Positions 1 through 8,317 of a stretch of DNA of 45,902 nucleotides are shown here, one piece after another. The stretch comes from Phycisphaerae bacterium (GTDB lineage: Bacteria > Planctomycetota > Phycisphaerae > Phycisphaerales > SM1A02): assembly GCA_016873275.1 (NCBI GenBank), contig VGXO01000020.1, positions 1 through 45,902 on the forward strand. The letters are read 5' to 3'. Both the position numbers and the translations under genes were made by a program. How positions within the stretch are numbered: position 1 is the first letter of the stretch; each line of letters starts with the position of its first letter. The notes beneath the pieces are model-generated. The model made no database searches, was not told the origin of the DNA, and saw only the letters and a program-made list of their open reading frames with translations.

Positions 1-1
1 C

Positions 2-127
2 CTCGGCATCCTGCTCGGCTCGTGGGGCGAGTGCCCGCCGAAGTCGTCGTGCCCCGCCGACCTCGACCATGACGGCATCGTCGGCGGGTCGGACCTCTCG
101 ATCCTCCTCGGCGCGTGGGGGGAGTAG
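2..127 (+). CDS. C-terminal end of a secreted protein with a dockerin-like tail (5' end outside window)
   Basis: The first 41 codons in frame 2 end at a TAG (125-127). They read as two short repeats, LGILLGSWGE and then CPADLDHDGIVGGSDLSILL. This is the duplicated calcium-binding, dockerin-like pattern (DxDxDGxVxxxDLxxLL) that closes three other proteins in this window. In Planctomycetes such tails sit at the C-terminus of exported proteins; their role in anchoring or sorting is assumed, not proven. Only the tail is visible, so the function of the whole protein cannot be told. Confidence 0.75.
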   Translation, partial: LGILLGSWGECPPKSSCPADLDHDGIVGGSDLSILLGAWGE

Positions 128-1073
128 CGAGCAGGTCAGTCAGCCGGTCGAGCGGGAACCGCGTGTACGCCGCGCACCGCCGCGCCGAGGCGACGGGCGC
201 AACGCCTGCTTCGTGAGTCAACCGCGCCGTCGCCCCGGCACGACTCCGCGTCGCGCCGCATCGGCACGACGCGAAGTCACGCCGATGCGGCGACAGGGGA
301 ACGCGCGTCAGAGGGTGAGCGAGCGATGGTCACCCACGCGTCGTCGCTGCGGGTCCTGCCGCCATGTCCCGCGAACGCCGCAAGGTGCTTCATCGGGGCG
401 CTGTGACTCACGATCCGCGCCGACCGGTCACACCCTCGCGTGCGGCGCCGACACGATGGAGGCTGAGGGATGCAACTGACTCGACGAGGCGAGCAATGCA
501 TGTGCGGGCTGGACGCGCATCGTGCATGACCTCGCTCGACGCGCCTCGATCGCGCGACGACATCGCATCGCTCATCGGTGCTGAGCCAAGTCAACGCGCG
601 TGCAGCGCCGCGATGCAGCCTCATGACGCAACGTGCTGGCGGCGTACGCGACGCAAGCTCGCTCGCGATGGTCCGTGGTCACGGCTCGATCGCCGCGACG
701 GAAGCGGTCGTTGCATGACTCGGCGCGCCGCGGCGCGGCAGCGAGCTCCCGATCGGGGTAGCGCGACGTGAGTGGGGCTGCAGGTGTGGGGTGTGTGGCT
801 TCCAAATACATAACTGTTACCAATAGGACTACGCTGGCAGCCACAGTTTTGAGTCGCCCCCGCAACGAGTGGCAGACAGCCTGCGGACCATGCCTTACCT
901 TCGAGGTGTTGGTCTGATTCGTCATCAACCAACGCGTGCATCCGGGCGACGGCATCGTCAACGTCCGTGATGGCGCGTCGCAGAGGGATCGCCGCGGCGG
1001 GATACGACCGGGCTGCGGCGAGTTCTGGTCGCATCGTCTTGCACTCGTGAAGTGTTGACTGGAGATCTCGTTC
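128..1073. other. Long intergenic stretch without a convincing gene
   Basis: Several overlapping reading frames exist here, but all are arginine- and serine-rich and look like GC-driven chance frames, so none is annotated. The stretch holds one inverted repeat (255-291) and a conspicuously AT-richer patch at about 798-855 inside otherwise very GC-rich DNA. It presumably carries the promoter of the protease gene. A GGAG at 1061-1064, nine bases before the ATG at 1074, is a good ribosome binding site. I cannot place a -35/-10 pair with confidence. Confidence 0.5.
255..291. repeat. Inverted repeat (11-bp perfect stem)
   Basis: GCCGCATCGGC at 255-265 is the exact reverse complement of GCCGATGCGGC at 281-291, with a 15-nt loop. 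It lies 128 bp downstream of the first gene's stop. No T-tract follows on either strand, so it is a weak candidate for an intrinsic terminator. It could instead be a protein-binding palindrome or an mRNA 3'-end structure. Confidence 0.45.
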
Positions 1074-4000
1074 ATGGCACTCCGCTCCGCTCTGACTTCG
1101 GTCGTCATGCTGGGAACCGCCGCGTGCCTTGCGACTGCCATGCAGTCGCAAGGACCTGGTCTGGGAGGAGGGGCGCCATCGCCGGCAGGCGCCGGCAGCG
1201 GATCGAGCGAGAACACCGGACCGACCTCCCGCGACGATGCGGCGAGCACCTTGACCGGTCGAATCATCGTCAAGTTCACCGCCGACTCGGGGCTGTTGGC
1301 TCCAATGGCGGCGGCGCCCTTCCCCATTCCGTCTGAAGAAGGAGATTCAGTCGCCCTCAACAATGCGCTTGCCTCGAGCGGGGCGACGGTGACGCGCTGG
1401 ATCGCGCAGCCGGATGAGGTGCTTCTGGAGCTGACTGCTCAAGCCGAGGTCAGGAGCGGCAGGCAGCAGCCTGATCTGAGGCAGTTCGCCTACGTCGATC
1501 CGCCTTCGGGTTCCGTGCTGGACACCGCGGATCGGCTCGCGTTGATCCCCGAGGTTGAATGGGTGTACGTCGAGCGGGAGCTGGTGATCGCTCAAGCATG
1601 TCCGCCTCAGGGTTGCGGAGTGAGCCTGAATCCATGCTACGAGCCGAACGGTCCGCCTTGCGACGCGAATCCAAACCCAACGCCGGGTCAGCCGCCGCCG
1701 TGCCCACTCCACTCATGCGTGGACGGCTTCTGCTGCGCCCGCGTCTGCGCCATCCTGCCTTCGTGTTGTGACGAAGCCTTTGGGCGAGGGTGGGATCGCA
1801 CCTGTGCCCAGCTCGCCAACATGATCTGCGAAGGCGACGTCAACAACAACTACGACGTCACGAGCGATCAGTTGCCCTTCAGCTACTTCATGCTCGCCGA
1901 CTGCTTCACCGCGCGCGGTACGACGCCCGGAGCCTATCGAGGAGGGTGCAGCAACATCGTCTGTGCGCGGGAGGTCTGCTTGGCGGATCCGTACTGCTGC
2001 ACGCTCCAGTGGGATTCGGGATGCGTGGAGATGGCGGCGTCCCCAGCGTTGCGCGCGTTCTGTGGCTCGCCGATCGACCGGTCGCCCACGCCGGATCTGA
2101 CCGCCAAGGTCGAACTCGTCCAAGAGAGTGGAGTCTTCAACGGACTCGGAAACGGAAATGTCGTGGCGTACCCGGCGTTGCGGGCGCGACCGAACTCGCC
2201 GAATGCCCCCGGCCTTCAGGCGTACACGGTCGGCGAGCCCGTGGTGGGCTTTGATCGGTTCGTTGAGGTCGTGCTGCCGATCCCCGGTCCGAATGGCTAC
2301 ACCGGCGCCTTCGTGTTCCTGAACAGCGGGTTCCGGGGATGGGGACTCGACCTCGAGAAGATGAGAGGCCTCGCGCTGACCTACTCGGCGAAGTCCGGCA
2401 GCCCCGCGCGACTGAACGGAGCCGGACTACGGATCGGCGTGATCGACTTCGCCTACGACGAGAACCACGAGGAGTTTGTCTGTGCGGCGCAGGTGCCGGG
2501 GTCGCCCACCGGCGAGTGCCAGCAGCTGTACCCGGTTCCGCGGGTCATTCCCGAGCCGGGTCAGACGCCATTGAACAGCCTTCCTGCCGCCGAGCGGGCG
2601 CACGGCACGGCCGTCCTCGCGATGCTCGTCGCAGGCGACAATGGGTTCGGCGTGACGGGAATTGCCCATGAGGCGCAGGGCTACTTCTTCCCCGCCTCGA
2701 GCGTGCAACAGGGGTTCCGGCTCCAGAACGCCGTCGTGTCCATGCTTCTTGAGTTCGAGCCCGGAGACGTCTGCGTGATCCCGATGGCGCTCGCGCCGGA
2801 TGGCGGCATCGGTCCAAACGAGATCTTCTCGCAACCCATCGTGACCGCGGCGCCCTACGCCACCATCCTGGGCATTGGCTCGGATCTCGGGATCCTCTCC
2901 GTCGTGCCGGCCGGAAACAGCGGGGCCGAGGCGCTGCCGCAGCCGGAGGGCATCACGTCGCAGGCGCTGGTCGTCGGAGCGAGTTTCCCCGGTCAGCTCG
3001 TCTCGGGCAAAGGCGGGGACATCTGCTACACGCTCCGCGAGTTCACGCGCGACGTCGCGAGCAACTACACCACCTCGACCACCATCGATCTCTTCGCGTG
3101 GGGATCGAACGTCGTGACGGCCGGCGGCCTCGGCGACCTCTTCAGCGGGGCACGACCGCTCGCCGATCCGACCTATGCACGGGACTACACCGACAGCTTC
3201 GGTGGCACAAGCGCGGCAGCGAGCATGATCGCCGGCGCCGCCGCCGTCCTCCAAGGCTTCGCCTTGCAGGAACTGGGGGTCCCGGCGTCGCCGCTTCAGT
3301 TGTCCAAGGTGATGCGGAACAACGGACTACCTCAGGGAGGATGGCCGTTTAGCAGCCCCCAGTTCCTTGGGGTCGTTCCGGGAGGAACGACCGTGCTTCC
3401 GGCGGGACCGCCTGAGGGCGACGACCTCGTGCAGGCTCGGCTCGGGTTCAGCGACTTCAATCAAGCGACCTTCCCGCAGCTCGTCGAGGCAGCCAACGAC
3501 CTGATCTTCGAGGCGAATGACTGCGCGTTCGTCGCGCTCGACCCTGCGGCGCCGCCCGCGGTCGCTCCCGACGCGGAGGAGGGACTTGAGATCGAAGTGA
3601 CGCTCGGCGGAGGCATCGGTCAGGGTGACACCTGCTCGTGGGTCGCGATTTCCACCGTGCCATGGATCGCGGTGACGACCGCTGCGGGCACTGGTGCGCC
3701 TCTCGACAACATCATCCGCTACGACATCGAGGCGAACAACGAGACGATCGAGGCACGCGAGGGCTCGATCATCTTCATCGGCGGCAACGTCACGGTGGAG
3801 ATTCCCATCGTCCAGGCCGGCTGCGCGCTGTTGATTGTCCCTGGTCCACTGCAGTTCGGTCCGGATGGAACGACGACCGGATTCGGTCTGCCCTTCGACG
3901 TGACGCTGGCGTGGAACGGCGAGGAGTGTGGGTGGACTGCGACCACCGCCACGCCGTGGATCACGCTTGTCACCGCCTCGGGGACGGGCGGACCGCCGGG

Positions 4001-6830
4001 CAACGTGCTCTCGTTCAATGTCGCGGCAAGTGGGCTCGGCAGCCCGCGCCAAGGCACGATCACCGTGACGAGCACGGCGGGCATCGACTACCAGATCCAG
4101 GTGATCCAGGCTCAGTGCGCGGTCACGGCGGTCCAACCGCCTGCACCGTTCTTCCCCGCCGACGGCACCACCGGCGGCTTCGGTGACCCGGCCCAACTTG
4201 AGCTGACACTGAGTGGCGAGAGCTGCACGTGGTCCGCCTCGACGACGACGCCATGGATCACGATCGTGACGCCCAGCGGCGGTGGACTACCGCCGGACAA
4301 CGTGGTCCGCTACACCGTGGCGCCCAACCCTGGCCAAGTCCAGCGGCAGGGCTTTGTGAGGATCACTCTCGCGGGCGGATCGTTCGTGAACGTCCTGGTG
4401 ACGCAGGCCGCTTGCGCGTTGGTCGCCTTCGATCCGCCCGTGGCGATCTTCGGCGCGGACGGTACGGCAGGCGGATTCGGCAACCCCGCGCAGGTGACCG
4501 TCAACTGGAGTGGCCAGGACTGCTCATGGACGGCATCCACCACGGACTCGTGGATCACGGTGCTGACGACGTCCGGCACCGGTGCTCCGCTCGAGAACAT
4601 CATCGAGTACGCGGTGGCCCCGAACACGACGCAGCTCGTGCGACAGGGACGAATCCGAGTCGTCTCTGGCGGTGGCGCGGTGTTCTTCTTCGAGATCACG
4701 CAGACCCAGTGCGTGCTGCAGTTGGTGGATCCGCCGGCACCGATCTTCGGACCCGATGGAACGACGGATGGCGGGGGGATTCCCGCACAGATCGCCCTCA
4801 CCTGGAGTGGGGAGACCTGCGGGTGGACCGCGACGACGACGACTCCATGGATCACCTTGGTCACCAGCTCGGGTGGAGGCGCCCCGCCGAACAACGTCGT
4901 CCGCTATCTCGTCGCCGCAAACGAGAACACTCAGGTTCCGCGCGTCGGCCGAATCACCGTCACGTCCACCGGCGGACAGGTCACCCAGATCAACATCACG
5001 CAGGGACCATGCGCGCTCGTCGGCGTGGCCCCTGGTCCATTCGGCTTCGGAGCTGACGGGGTGCTCCAGCAGCAGGTGCCCTTGAACCTGAATGGCTCGA
5101 CCTGCGAGTGGGTGGCAACCACCGCATCGAGCTGGATCGTGCTCACGGACAGCTCCGGAACAGGCGCGCCCTTCGACAACAACCTCGCATTCTCCGTCTT
5201 GCCCAACATCGTCGGCGCTGCGCGGCAGGGCAACATCGTGGTCAACCTGGAAGGCGGATCCCAGTTCCAGATCCTCGTCCAGCAGCAGACGTGTGTCCTC
5301 GAGGCGTTCAATCCGCCGCAGTTCGCGAACGTTCCCAGCGCTGGACTCGACAACGCCCAGATCCTGCTGGACTTCAGTGGTGATCAGTGCCAATGGACGG
5401 CGAGCGCCAACCAGACGTGGATCGTCTTCTCGATCTCACAGGGCTCGGGCGCGATCGGTCAGACGACTGTCGAGTTCGACGTTCTGCCGAACAACTCGAA
5501 TCAGACCCGGTCGGCGGTCATCACGGTGCTTGGCGCCAACGGCGTGGCGCAGGCGATCCCGCTGACCCAGCAGGCATCATCCGGATACCCCCAGTCCTAC
5601 ACCATCGTGACGGGCACTGAGTCGACTACCTACGCGCCCTCGCGGCTCCAAGCGATCGACAACATCGCGGTGGTGATCAATGCTCAGATGGGAAGCGCCG
5701 GTCAGATCTATCAGGGGCTCACCTATCAAACCGGAGGGAGGACCACCGACATCATCTACCAGACCGTCTACGGAGGGATCAACGCTCCTCTGCCCGGTCA
5801 GCCGTTCAACATCAACGGACTCTTGATCCTCAATCGCGCGTTTTCGACGAGTGCTTCTACCTTGCGGCTCATCTACCTCCGCAACCGGTCCACGGGAGTG
5901 TGGACCTACGTCGCGCAGCTCAACATGCCCGTCGGCGCGTATCCGCCTGCCGCGCAGGCTTTCCAGTTGCCTGCGACGACCAATCCGCTGCTCTTCGTCA
6001 ATCCGACGACGGGTCAGGTCGACGTGCGGATCGTGACCCACGTGCTCGGGGTCCAACCCCCGTCCAACACGGTCAGTCATGACCTGATCCAGGTAGGTCC
6101 GATCCCCGCCCCGTTCACTGACGGAGATGTTGCCTCGTCGGAGGACTCCTCGGAGCGGGTCGGACCCGACGATGGTGATGCTTCGACTCAGGAACTGACG
6201 GGCGATCAAGGCTGCGTACCGATCACCGTGACCCAAGCGCCGATGCGGTTTGGTCCGGAGGGCGTGGCGTTGTCGTTCTTCGAGGTCGCCATCGATGCCG
6301 AGCGCTGTCCATGGGTGGCGATCAGCGAGAACGACTGGATCGAGGTGATCCCTCCCGATGATCTCGGGCTTGGTGTCGAGGGCATCATCGAGTTCTCGGT
6401 GCTGCCGTTCGAAGGTCCCGACCCCGTTCGGACCGGGTGGATCCGGATCGTGACGGGGGATGGTGCACGGCTTCGAGTTCCGATCACGCAGGGCGCCTGC
6501 GAGCCCGCCGAGCCGGACGACCTGGAACTTCACGGGTCGATCCTTGTGGGCGGTCAGGGCGAGCGTGGTCTGGTCCTGCCCGTAGGATCGGCGGTCGGCT
6601 CCTGCCGATGGTCCGCGTCGAGCGACTCGGAGTGGCTCGAGCTTCTAATCGAGGAAGGAAGCGTCTCCGATGCCCGAGGAGCCGTCGTCATCAACGTCCG
6701 CCCCAACGATGGTCTGAGTCCGAGGACTGCCACGATCGAGGTCCACTGGGATGGCGGTGAGATCCGGACCACTCGCGTCGTGCAGGACGGTCGCGGTCCT
6801 TCGCCAAGTCGGCCGAGAAGCGGCCGCTGA
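1074..6830 (+). CDS. Giant secreted subtilisin-family (S8) protease with nine BACON-like repeats
   Basis: A 1918-residue exported serine protease. Residues 1-25 form a signal peptide (MALRSALTSVVMLGTAACLA), preceded by a GGAG ribosome binding site. A probable I9-like propeptide (about 60-185) is followed by a cysteine-rich stretch (about 190-340) with repeated CCxxxWDxxC patterns seen in planctomycete exoproteins. The S8 catalytic domain spans about 450-740: Asp458 (GVIDFAYD), His510 (HGTAV), oxyanion Asn615 (PAGNSG) and Ser713 (GGTSAAAS) are all present, so it should be active. From Cys817 to the end come BACON-like beta-sandwich repeats of about 98 residues with the core CxWTATxxxPWITLV: seven in tandem, a spacer of about 150 residues, then two more from Cys1714 and Cys1809. 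BACON domains are thought to bind glycans or mucins, which would place the protease on a polysaccharide or cell surface. It ends 227 bp before the cas genes, in the same direction; a functional link is not shown. Confidence 0.9.
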   Translation: MALRSALTSVVMLGTAACLATAMQSQGPGLGGGAPSPAGAGSGSSENTGPTSRDDAASTLTGRIIVKFTADSGLLAPMAAAPFPIPSEEGDSVALNNALASSGATVTRWIAQPDEVLLELTAQAEVRSGRQQPDLRQFAYVDPPSGSVLDTADRLALIPEVEWVYVERELVIAQACPPQGCGVSLNPCYEPNGPPCDANPNPTPGQPPPCPLHSCVDGFCCARVCAILPSCCDEAFGRGWDRTCAQLANMICEGDVNNNYDVTSDQLPFSYFMLADCFTARGTTPGAYRGGCSNIVCAREVCLADPYCCTLQWDSGCVEMAASPALRAFCGSPIDRSPTPDLTAKVELVQESGVFNGLGNGNVVAYPALRARPNSPNAPGLQAYTVGEPVVGFDRFVEVVLPIPGPNGYTGAFVFLNSGFRGWGLDLEKMRGLALTYSAKSGSPARLNGAGLRIGVIDFAYDENHEEFVCAAQVPGSPTGECQQLYPVPRVIPEPGQTPLNSLPAAERAHGTAVLAMLVAGDNGFGVTGIAHEAQGYFFPASSVQQGFRLQNAVVSMLLEFEPGDVCVIPMALAPDGGIGPNEIFSQPIVTAAPYATILGIGSDLGILSVVPAGNSGAEALPQPEGITSQALVVGASFPGQLVSGKGGDICYTLREFTRDVASNYTTSTTIDLFAWGSNVVTAGGLGDLFSGARPLADPTYARDYTDSFGGTSAAASMIAGAAAVLQGFALQELGVPASPLQLSKVMRNNGLPQGGWPFSSPQFLGVVPGGTTVLPAGPPEGDDLVQARLGFSDFNQATFPQLVEAANDLIFEANDCAFVALDPAAPPAVAPDAEEGLEIEVTLGGGIGQGDTCSWVAISTVPWIAVTTAAGTGAPLDNIIRYDIEANNETIEAREGSIIFIGGNVTVEIPIVQAGCALLIVPGPLQFGPDGTTTGFGLPFDVTLAWNGEECGWTATTATPWITLVTASGTGGPPGNVLSFNVAASGLGSPRQGTITVTSTAGIDYQIQVIQAQCAVTAVQPPAPFFPADGTTGGFGDPAQLELTLSGESCTWSASTTTPWITIVTPSGGGLPPDNVVRYTVAPNPGQVQRQGFVRITLAGGSFVNVLVTQAACALVAFDPPVAIFGADGTAGGFGNPAQVTVNWSGQDCSWTASTTDSWITVLTTSGTGAPLENIIEYAVAPNTTQLVRQGRIRVVSGGGAVFFFEITQTQCVLQLVDPPAPIFGPDGTTDGGGIPAQIALTWSGETCGWTATTTTPWITLVTSSGGGAPPNNVVRYLVAANENTQVPRVGRITVTSTGGQVTQINITQGPCALVGVAPGPFGFGADGVLQQQVPLNLNGSTCEWVATTASSWIVLTDSSGTGAPFDNNLAFSVLPNIVGAARQGNIVVNLEGGSQFQILVQQQTCVLEAFNPPQFANVPSAGLDNAQILLDFSGDQCQWTASANQTWIVFSISQGSGAIGQTTVEFDVLPNNSNQTRSAVITVLGANGVAQAIPLTQQASSGYPQSYTIVTGTESTTYAPSRLQAIDNIAVVINAQMGSAGQIYQGLTYQTGGRTTDIIYQTVYGGINAPLPGQPFNINGLLILNRAFSTSASTLRLIYLRNRSTGVWTYVAQLNMPVGAYPPAAQAFQLPATTNPLLFVNPTTGQVDVRIVTHVLGVQPPSNTVSHDLIQVGPIPAPFTDGDVASSEDSSERVGPDDGDASTQELTGDQGCVPITVTQAPMRFGPEGVALSFFEVAIDAERCPWVAISENDWIEVIPPDDLGLGVEGIIEFSVLPFEGPDPVRTGWIRIVTGDGARLRVPITQGACEPAEPDDLELHGSILVGGQGERGLVLPVGSAVGSCRWSASSDSEWLELLIEEGSVSDARGAVVINVRPNDGLSPRTATIEVHWDGGEIRTTRVVQDGRGPSPSRPRSGR
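3522..5576 (+). repeat. Seven tandem BACON-domain repeats of about 295 bp inside the protease gene
   Basis: Each unit starts with a Cys codon (CALxxxxPPxxxFGxDGT), has a central CxWTA motif, a PWITLVTxSGTG motif, and ends with an ITQ-type strand just before the next Cys. Units 2-5 are the most alike at DNA and protein level. Units 6 and 7 are shorter and more diverged. Two further diverged units lie at about 6213-6812. The pattern suggests expansion by unequal crossing-over. Confidence 0.85.
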
Positions 6831-6996
6831 AGGGTGGGTGACTTCGGCGGAAGGACCGGCGCCACCTCGGATCGATCGGTGGTTCCGCAACCCATTCCTT
6901 GCCCACCTCGACCATCGCGGCGAGCCTTGGTGTCGGCACGACCATGAAGCAGGCGAGTCTTTCTGGACCAGGTTTGTGAAATGTTGAATTTGTCGA

Positions 6997-7024
6997 TTGA
7001 CAACCGAGGTGTTCGACGGATAAC
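6997..7024 (+). promoter_or_regulatory. Candidate sigma-70-type promoter for the cas operon
   Basis: A perfect TTGACA at 6997-7002 and GATAAC at 7019-7024 (4 of 6 matches to TATAAT) are separated by 16 bp. They lie in a locally AT-richer patch just upstream of csb1. Transcription would begin near 7031. That argues for translation from the TTG at 7058, which has a GGGGGG run six bases upstream, rather than the TTG at 7034. This is a prediction from sequence alone. Confidence 0.45.
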
Positions 7025-7057
7025 GCTAGGGAGTTGGTTTTCCTTGGGGGGTCTTTC

Positions 7058-8317
7058 TTGACAAGCAAGTCACCGGTGGGCAAGTCGCGCGACGCACAGC
7101 GGTTCCCGGCGATGCTCGGAGGCTTGGCGGCGCTCCGCTGCCGACGTCGCCTCGTGCCGGCGGGCGGGGCGTCCGACAAGGTCTTCCCTGCGACCTACGA
7201 GGGCGGGCGGTACGCGCTGGAGCATCGCCGAGTCGATGGACGCGACGCTCCCTGCGTGATCCTCGACTCGGTGCAGTCCCAGGCGAACCGCATGGAGGGT
7301 GGTCTCCTGGAGCTCTGGAGGAGCGAGCAGCTCGAGCTCCCAGTGGTCCAGGTCGACTTCGCCTCGGCAGGACTTCCGGAGTTTGGAACGGTCACCTCCC
7401 TCGACGCGCCGCACCGGATCTTCGACGCGATCCTGCGCGATAGCCTCCTCGACGGAGTCCCGTTTCCCGAGACGACGATCGGACGCTCGATCGAGCGAGC
7501 CTCGACCGCGGATGCGACCTCGCTCTTCGGCTGCTGTCCGACGGTTCTGCTCCTTGGCGGCTGGAACTCGACCGGCAAGCGCGGCGGACTCGGCGTCAAG
7601 TTCGCGCGGTGCCTCGTCTCGGAGGTCGTCGGCATCGATGCGGTCCTCGGGGTTCGGTCGAAGAGCAGGCTCGATCCCCTGCGCATCGCCGCGGGCGTCG
7701 AGGTCTTCCAGTCCGAAGGTCCGGTCGGATGGACGTCGGATCCCGCCTCCGCCGTCCACGACAAGGGACGACCACGCCTCATCCCTGCACGGAATGCAGG
7801 TGACCGCGCCGGTCGACCTTCCGTGCTGAATCACAGCAGCGTCGTCCCCTCGTTGGAGGAGGGGCGGGGAGGCGTCACCATTGACCACGCCGAGCAGACC
7901 ACGGTGCTTTCCGTCGCCGGACTGCGGAGGCTGGGATTCCCCATCCAGGGACGGCGCAGCAGCGAGGTGGACGAGGCGGCACGAAGCGTGCTGCTCCTGC
8001 TTGGTCTCATCTCCGTCGAGGTCCTCGAGCGCGAGAACCAGCAGCTTCGCTCGCGGTGCGTGCTCGTGCCGGATCGCCCGGCAGCATGGGAGCAGCTGGG
8101 AGCCTCCGGCGAGGCTCCGACGCCCCTCTCCATCGACATGCGGAGCCTTCTGGAGGCGTTCGCCCAGTCGGTGAAGGCGGCGCGTCGAGCGGGTCTCCCG
8201 TGGAACGCCGAGCCGGTGACCCTGACCCCATCACCTCAATTGGTCGAGCTGGTCCAGGAGAGCAGGCGTCGCCTCGCCGAGCGCGGACGTTTCGCGATCG
8301 ACGAGGAGACCGCGTGA
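7058..8317 (+). CDS. csb1: Type I-G (I-U) CRISPR Cas7 backbone subunit, Csb1 / GSU0053 family
   Basis: This RAMP-fold protein would polymerise along the crRNA to form the backbone of the type I-G Cascade. Hallmark blocks of the family are visible: an FPATYEGGRYALEHRR block, DSVQSQANRME (about residues 70-80), SLDAPHRIFDAILRDSLLDG, and GGWNSTGKRGGLGVKFARCL (from about 168), followed by VSEVVGIDAV. The start is uncertain: TTG 7034, TTG 7058 (chosen for its purine run and the predicted promoter), GTG 7076 and ATG 7112 are all in frame, and family similarity begins near 7112. The 419-residue length is normal for the family. The stop overlaps the GTG of csb2 (GTGA), so the two are translationally coupled. 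It is the first gene of a four-gene operon with no adaptation genes. Confidence 0.9.
   Translation: MTSKSPVGKSRDAQRFPAMLGGLAALRCRRRLVPAGGASDKVFPATYEGGRYALEHRRVDGRDAPCVILDSVQSQANRMEGGLLELWRSEQLELPVVQVDFASAGLPEFGTVTSLDAPHRIFDAILRDSLLDGVPFPETTIGRSIERASTADATSLFGCCPTVLLLGGWNSTGKRGGLGVKFARCLVSEVVGIDAVLGVRSKSRLDPLRIAAGVEVFQSEGPVGWTSDPASAVHDKGRPRLIPARNAGDRAGRPSVLNHSSVVPSLEEGRGGVTIDHAEQTTVLSVAGLRRLGFPIQGRRSSEVDEAARSVLLLLGLISVEVLERENQQLRSRCVLVPDRPAAWEQLGASGEAPTPLSIDMRSLLEAFAQSVKAARRAGLPWNAEPVTLTPSPQLVELVQESRRRLAERGRFAIDEETA

Noticed and set aside
69-771. Several overlapping frames in the first 800 bases as genes
   Set aside because: All are rich in Arg, Ser and Thr with no domains, mutually overlapping on both strands, as expected by chance in GC-rich DNA.
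3522-5576. Tandem 295-bp repeats as a CRISPR or mobile element
   Set aside because: They are in frame, encode beta-sandwich domains, and show codon-level rather than exact conservation.
1074-6830. The subtilisin as a guide-activated protease of the CRISPR system
   Set aside because: It has an export signal and extracellular binding repeats, a separate promoter region likely precedes csb1, and no CHAT-like or sensor domain is present.
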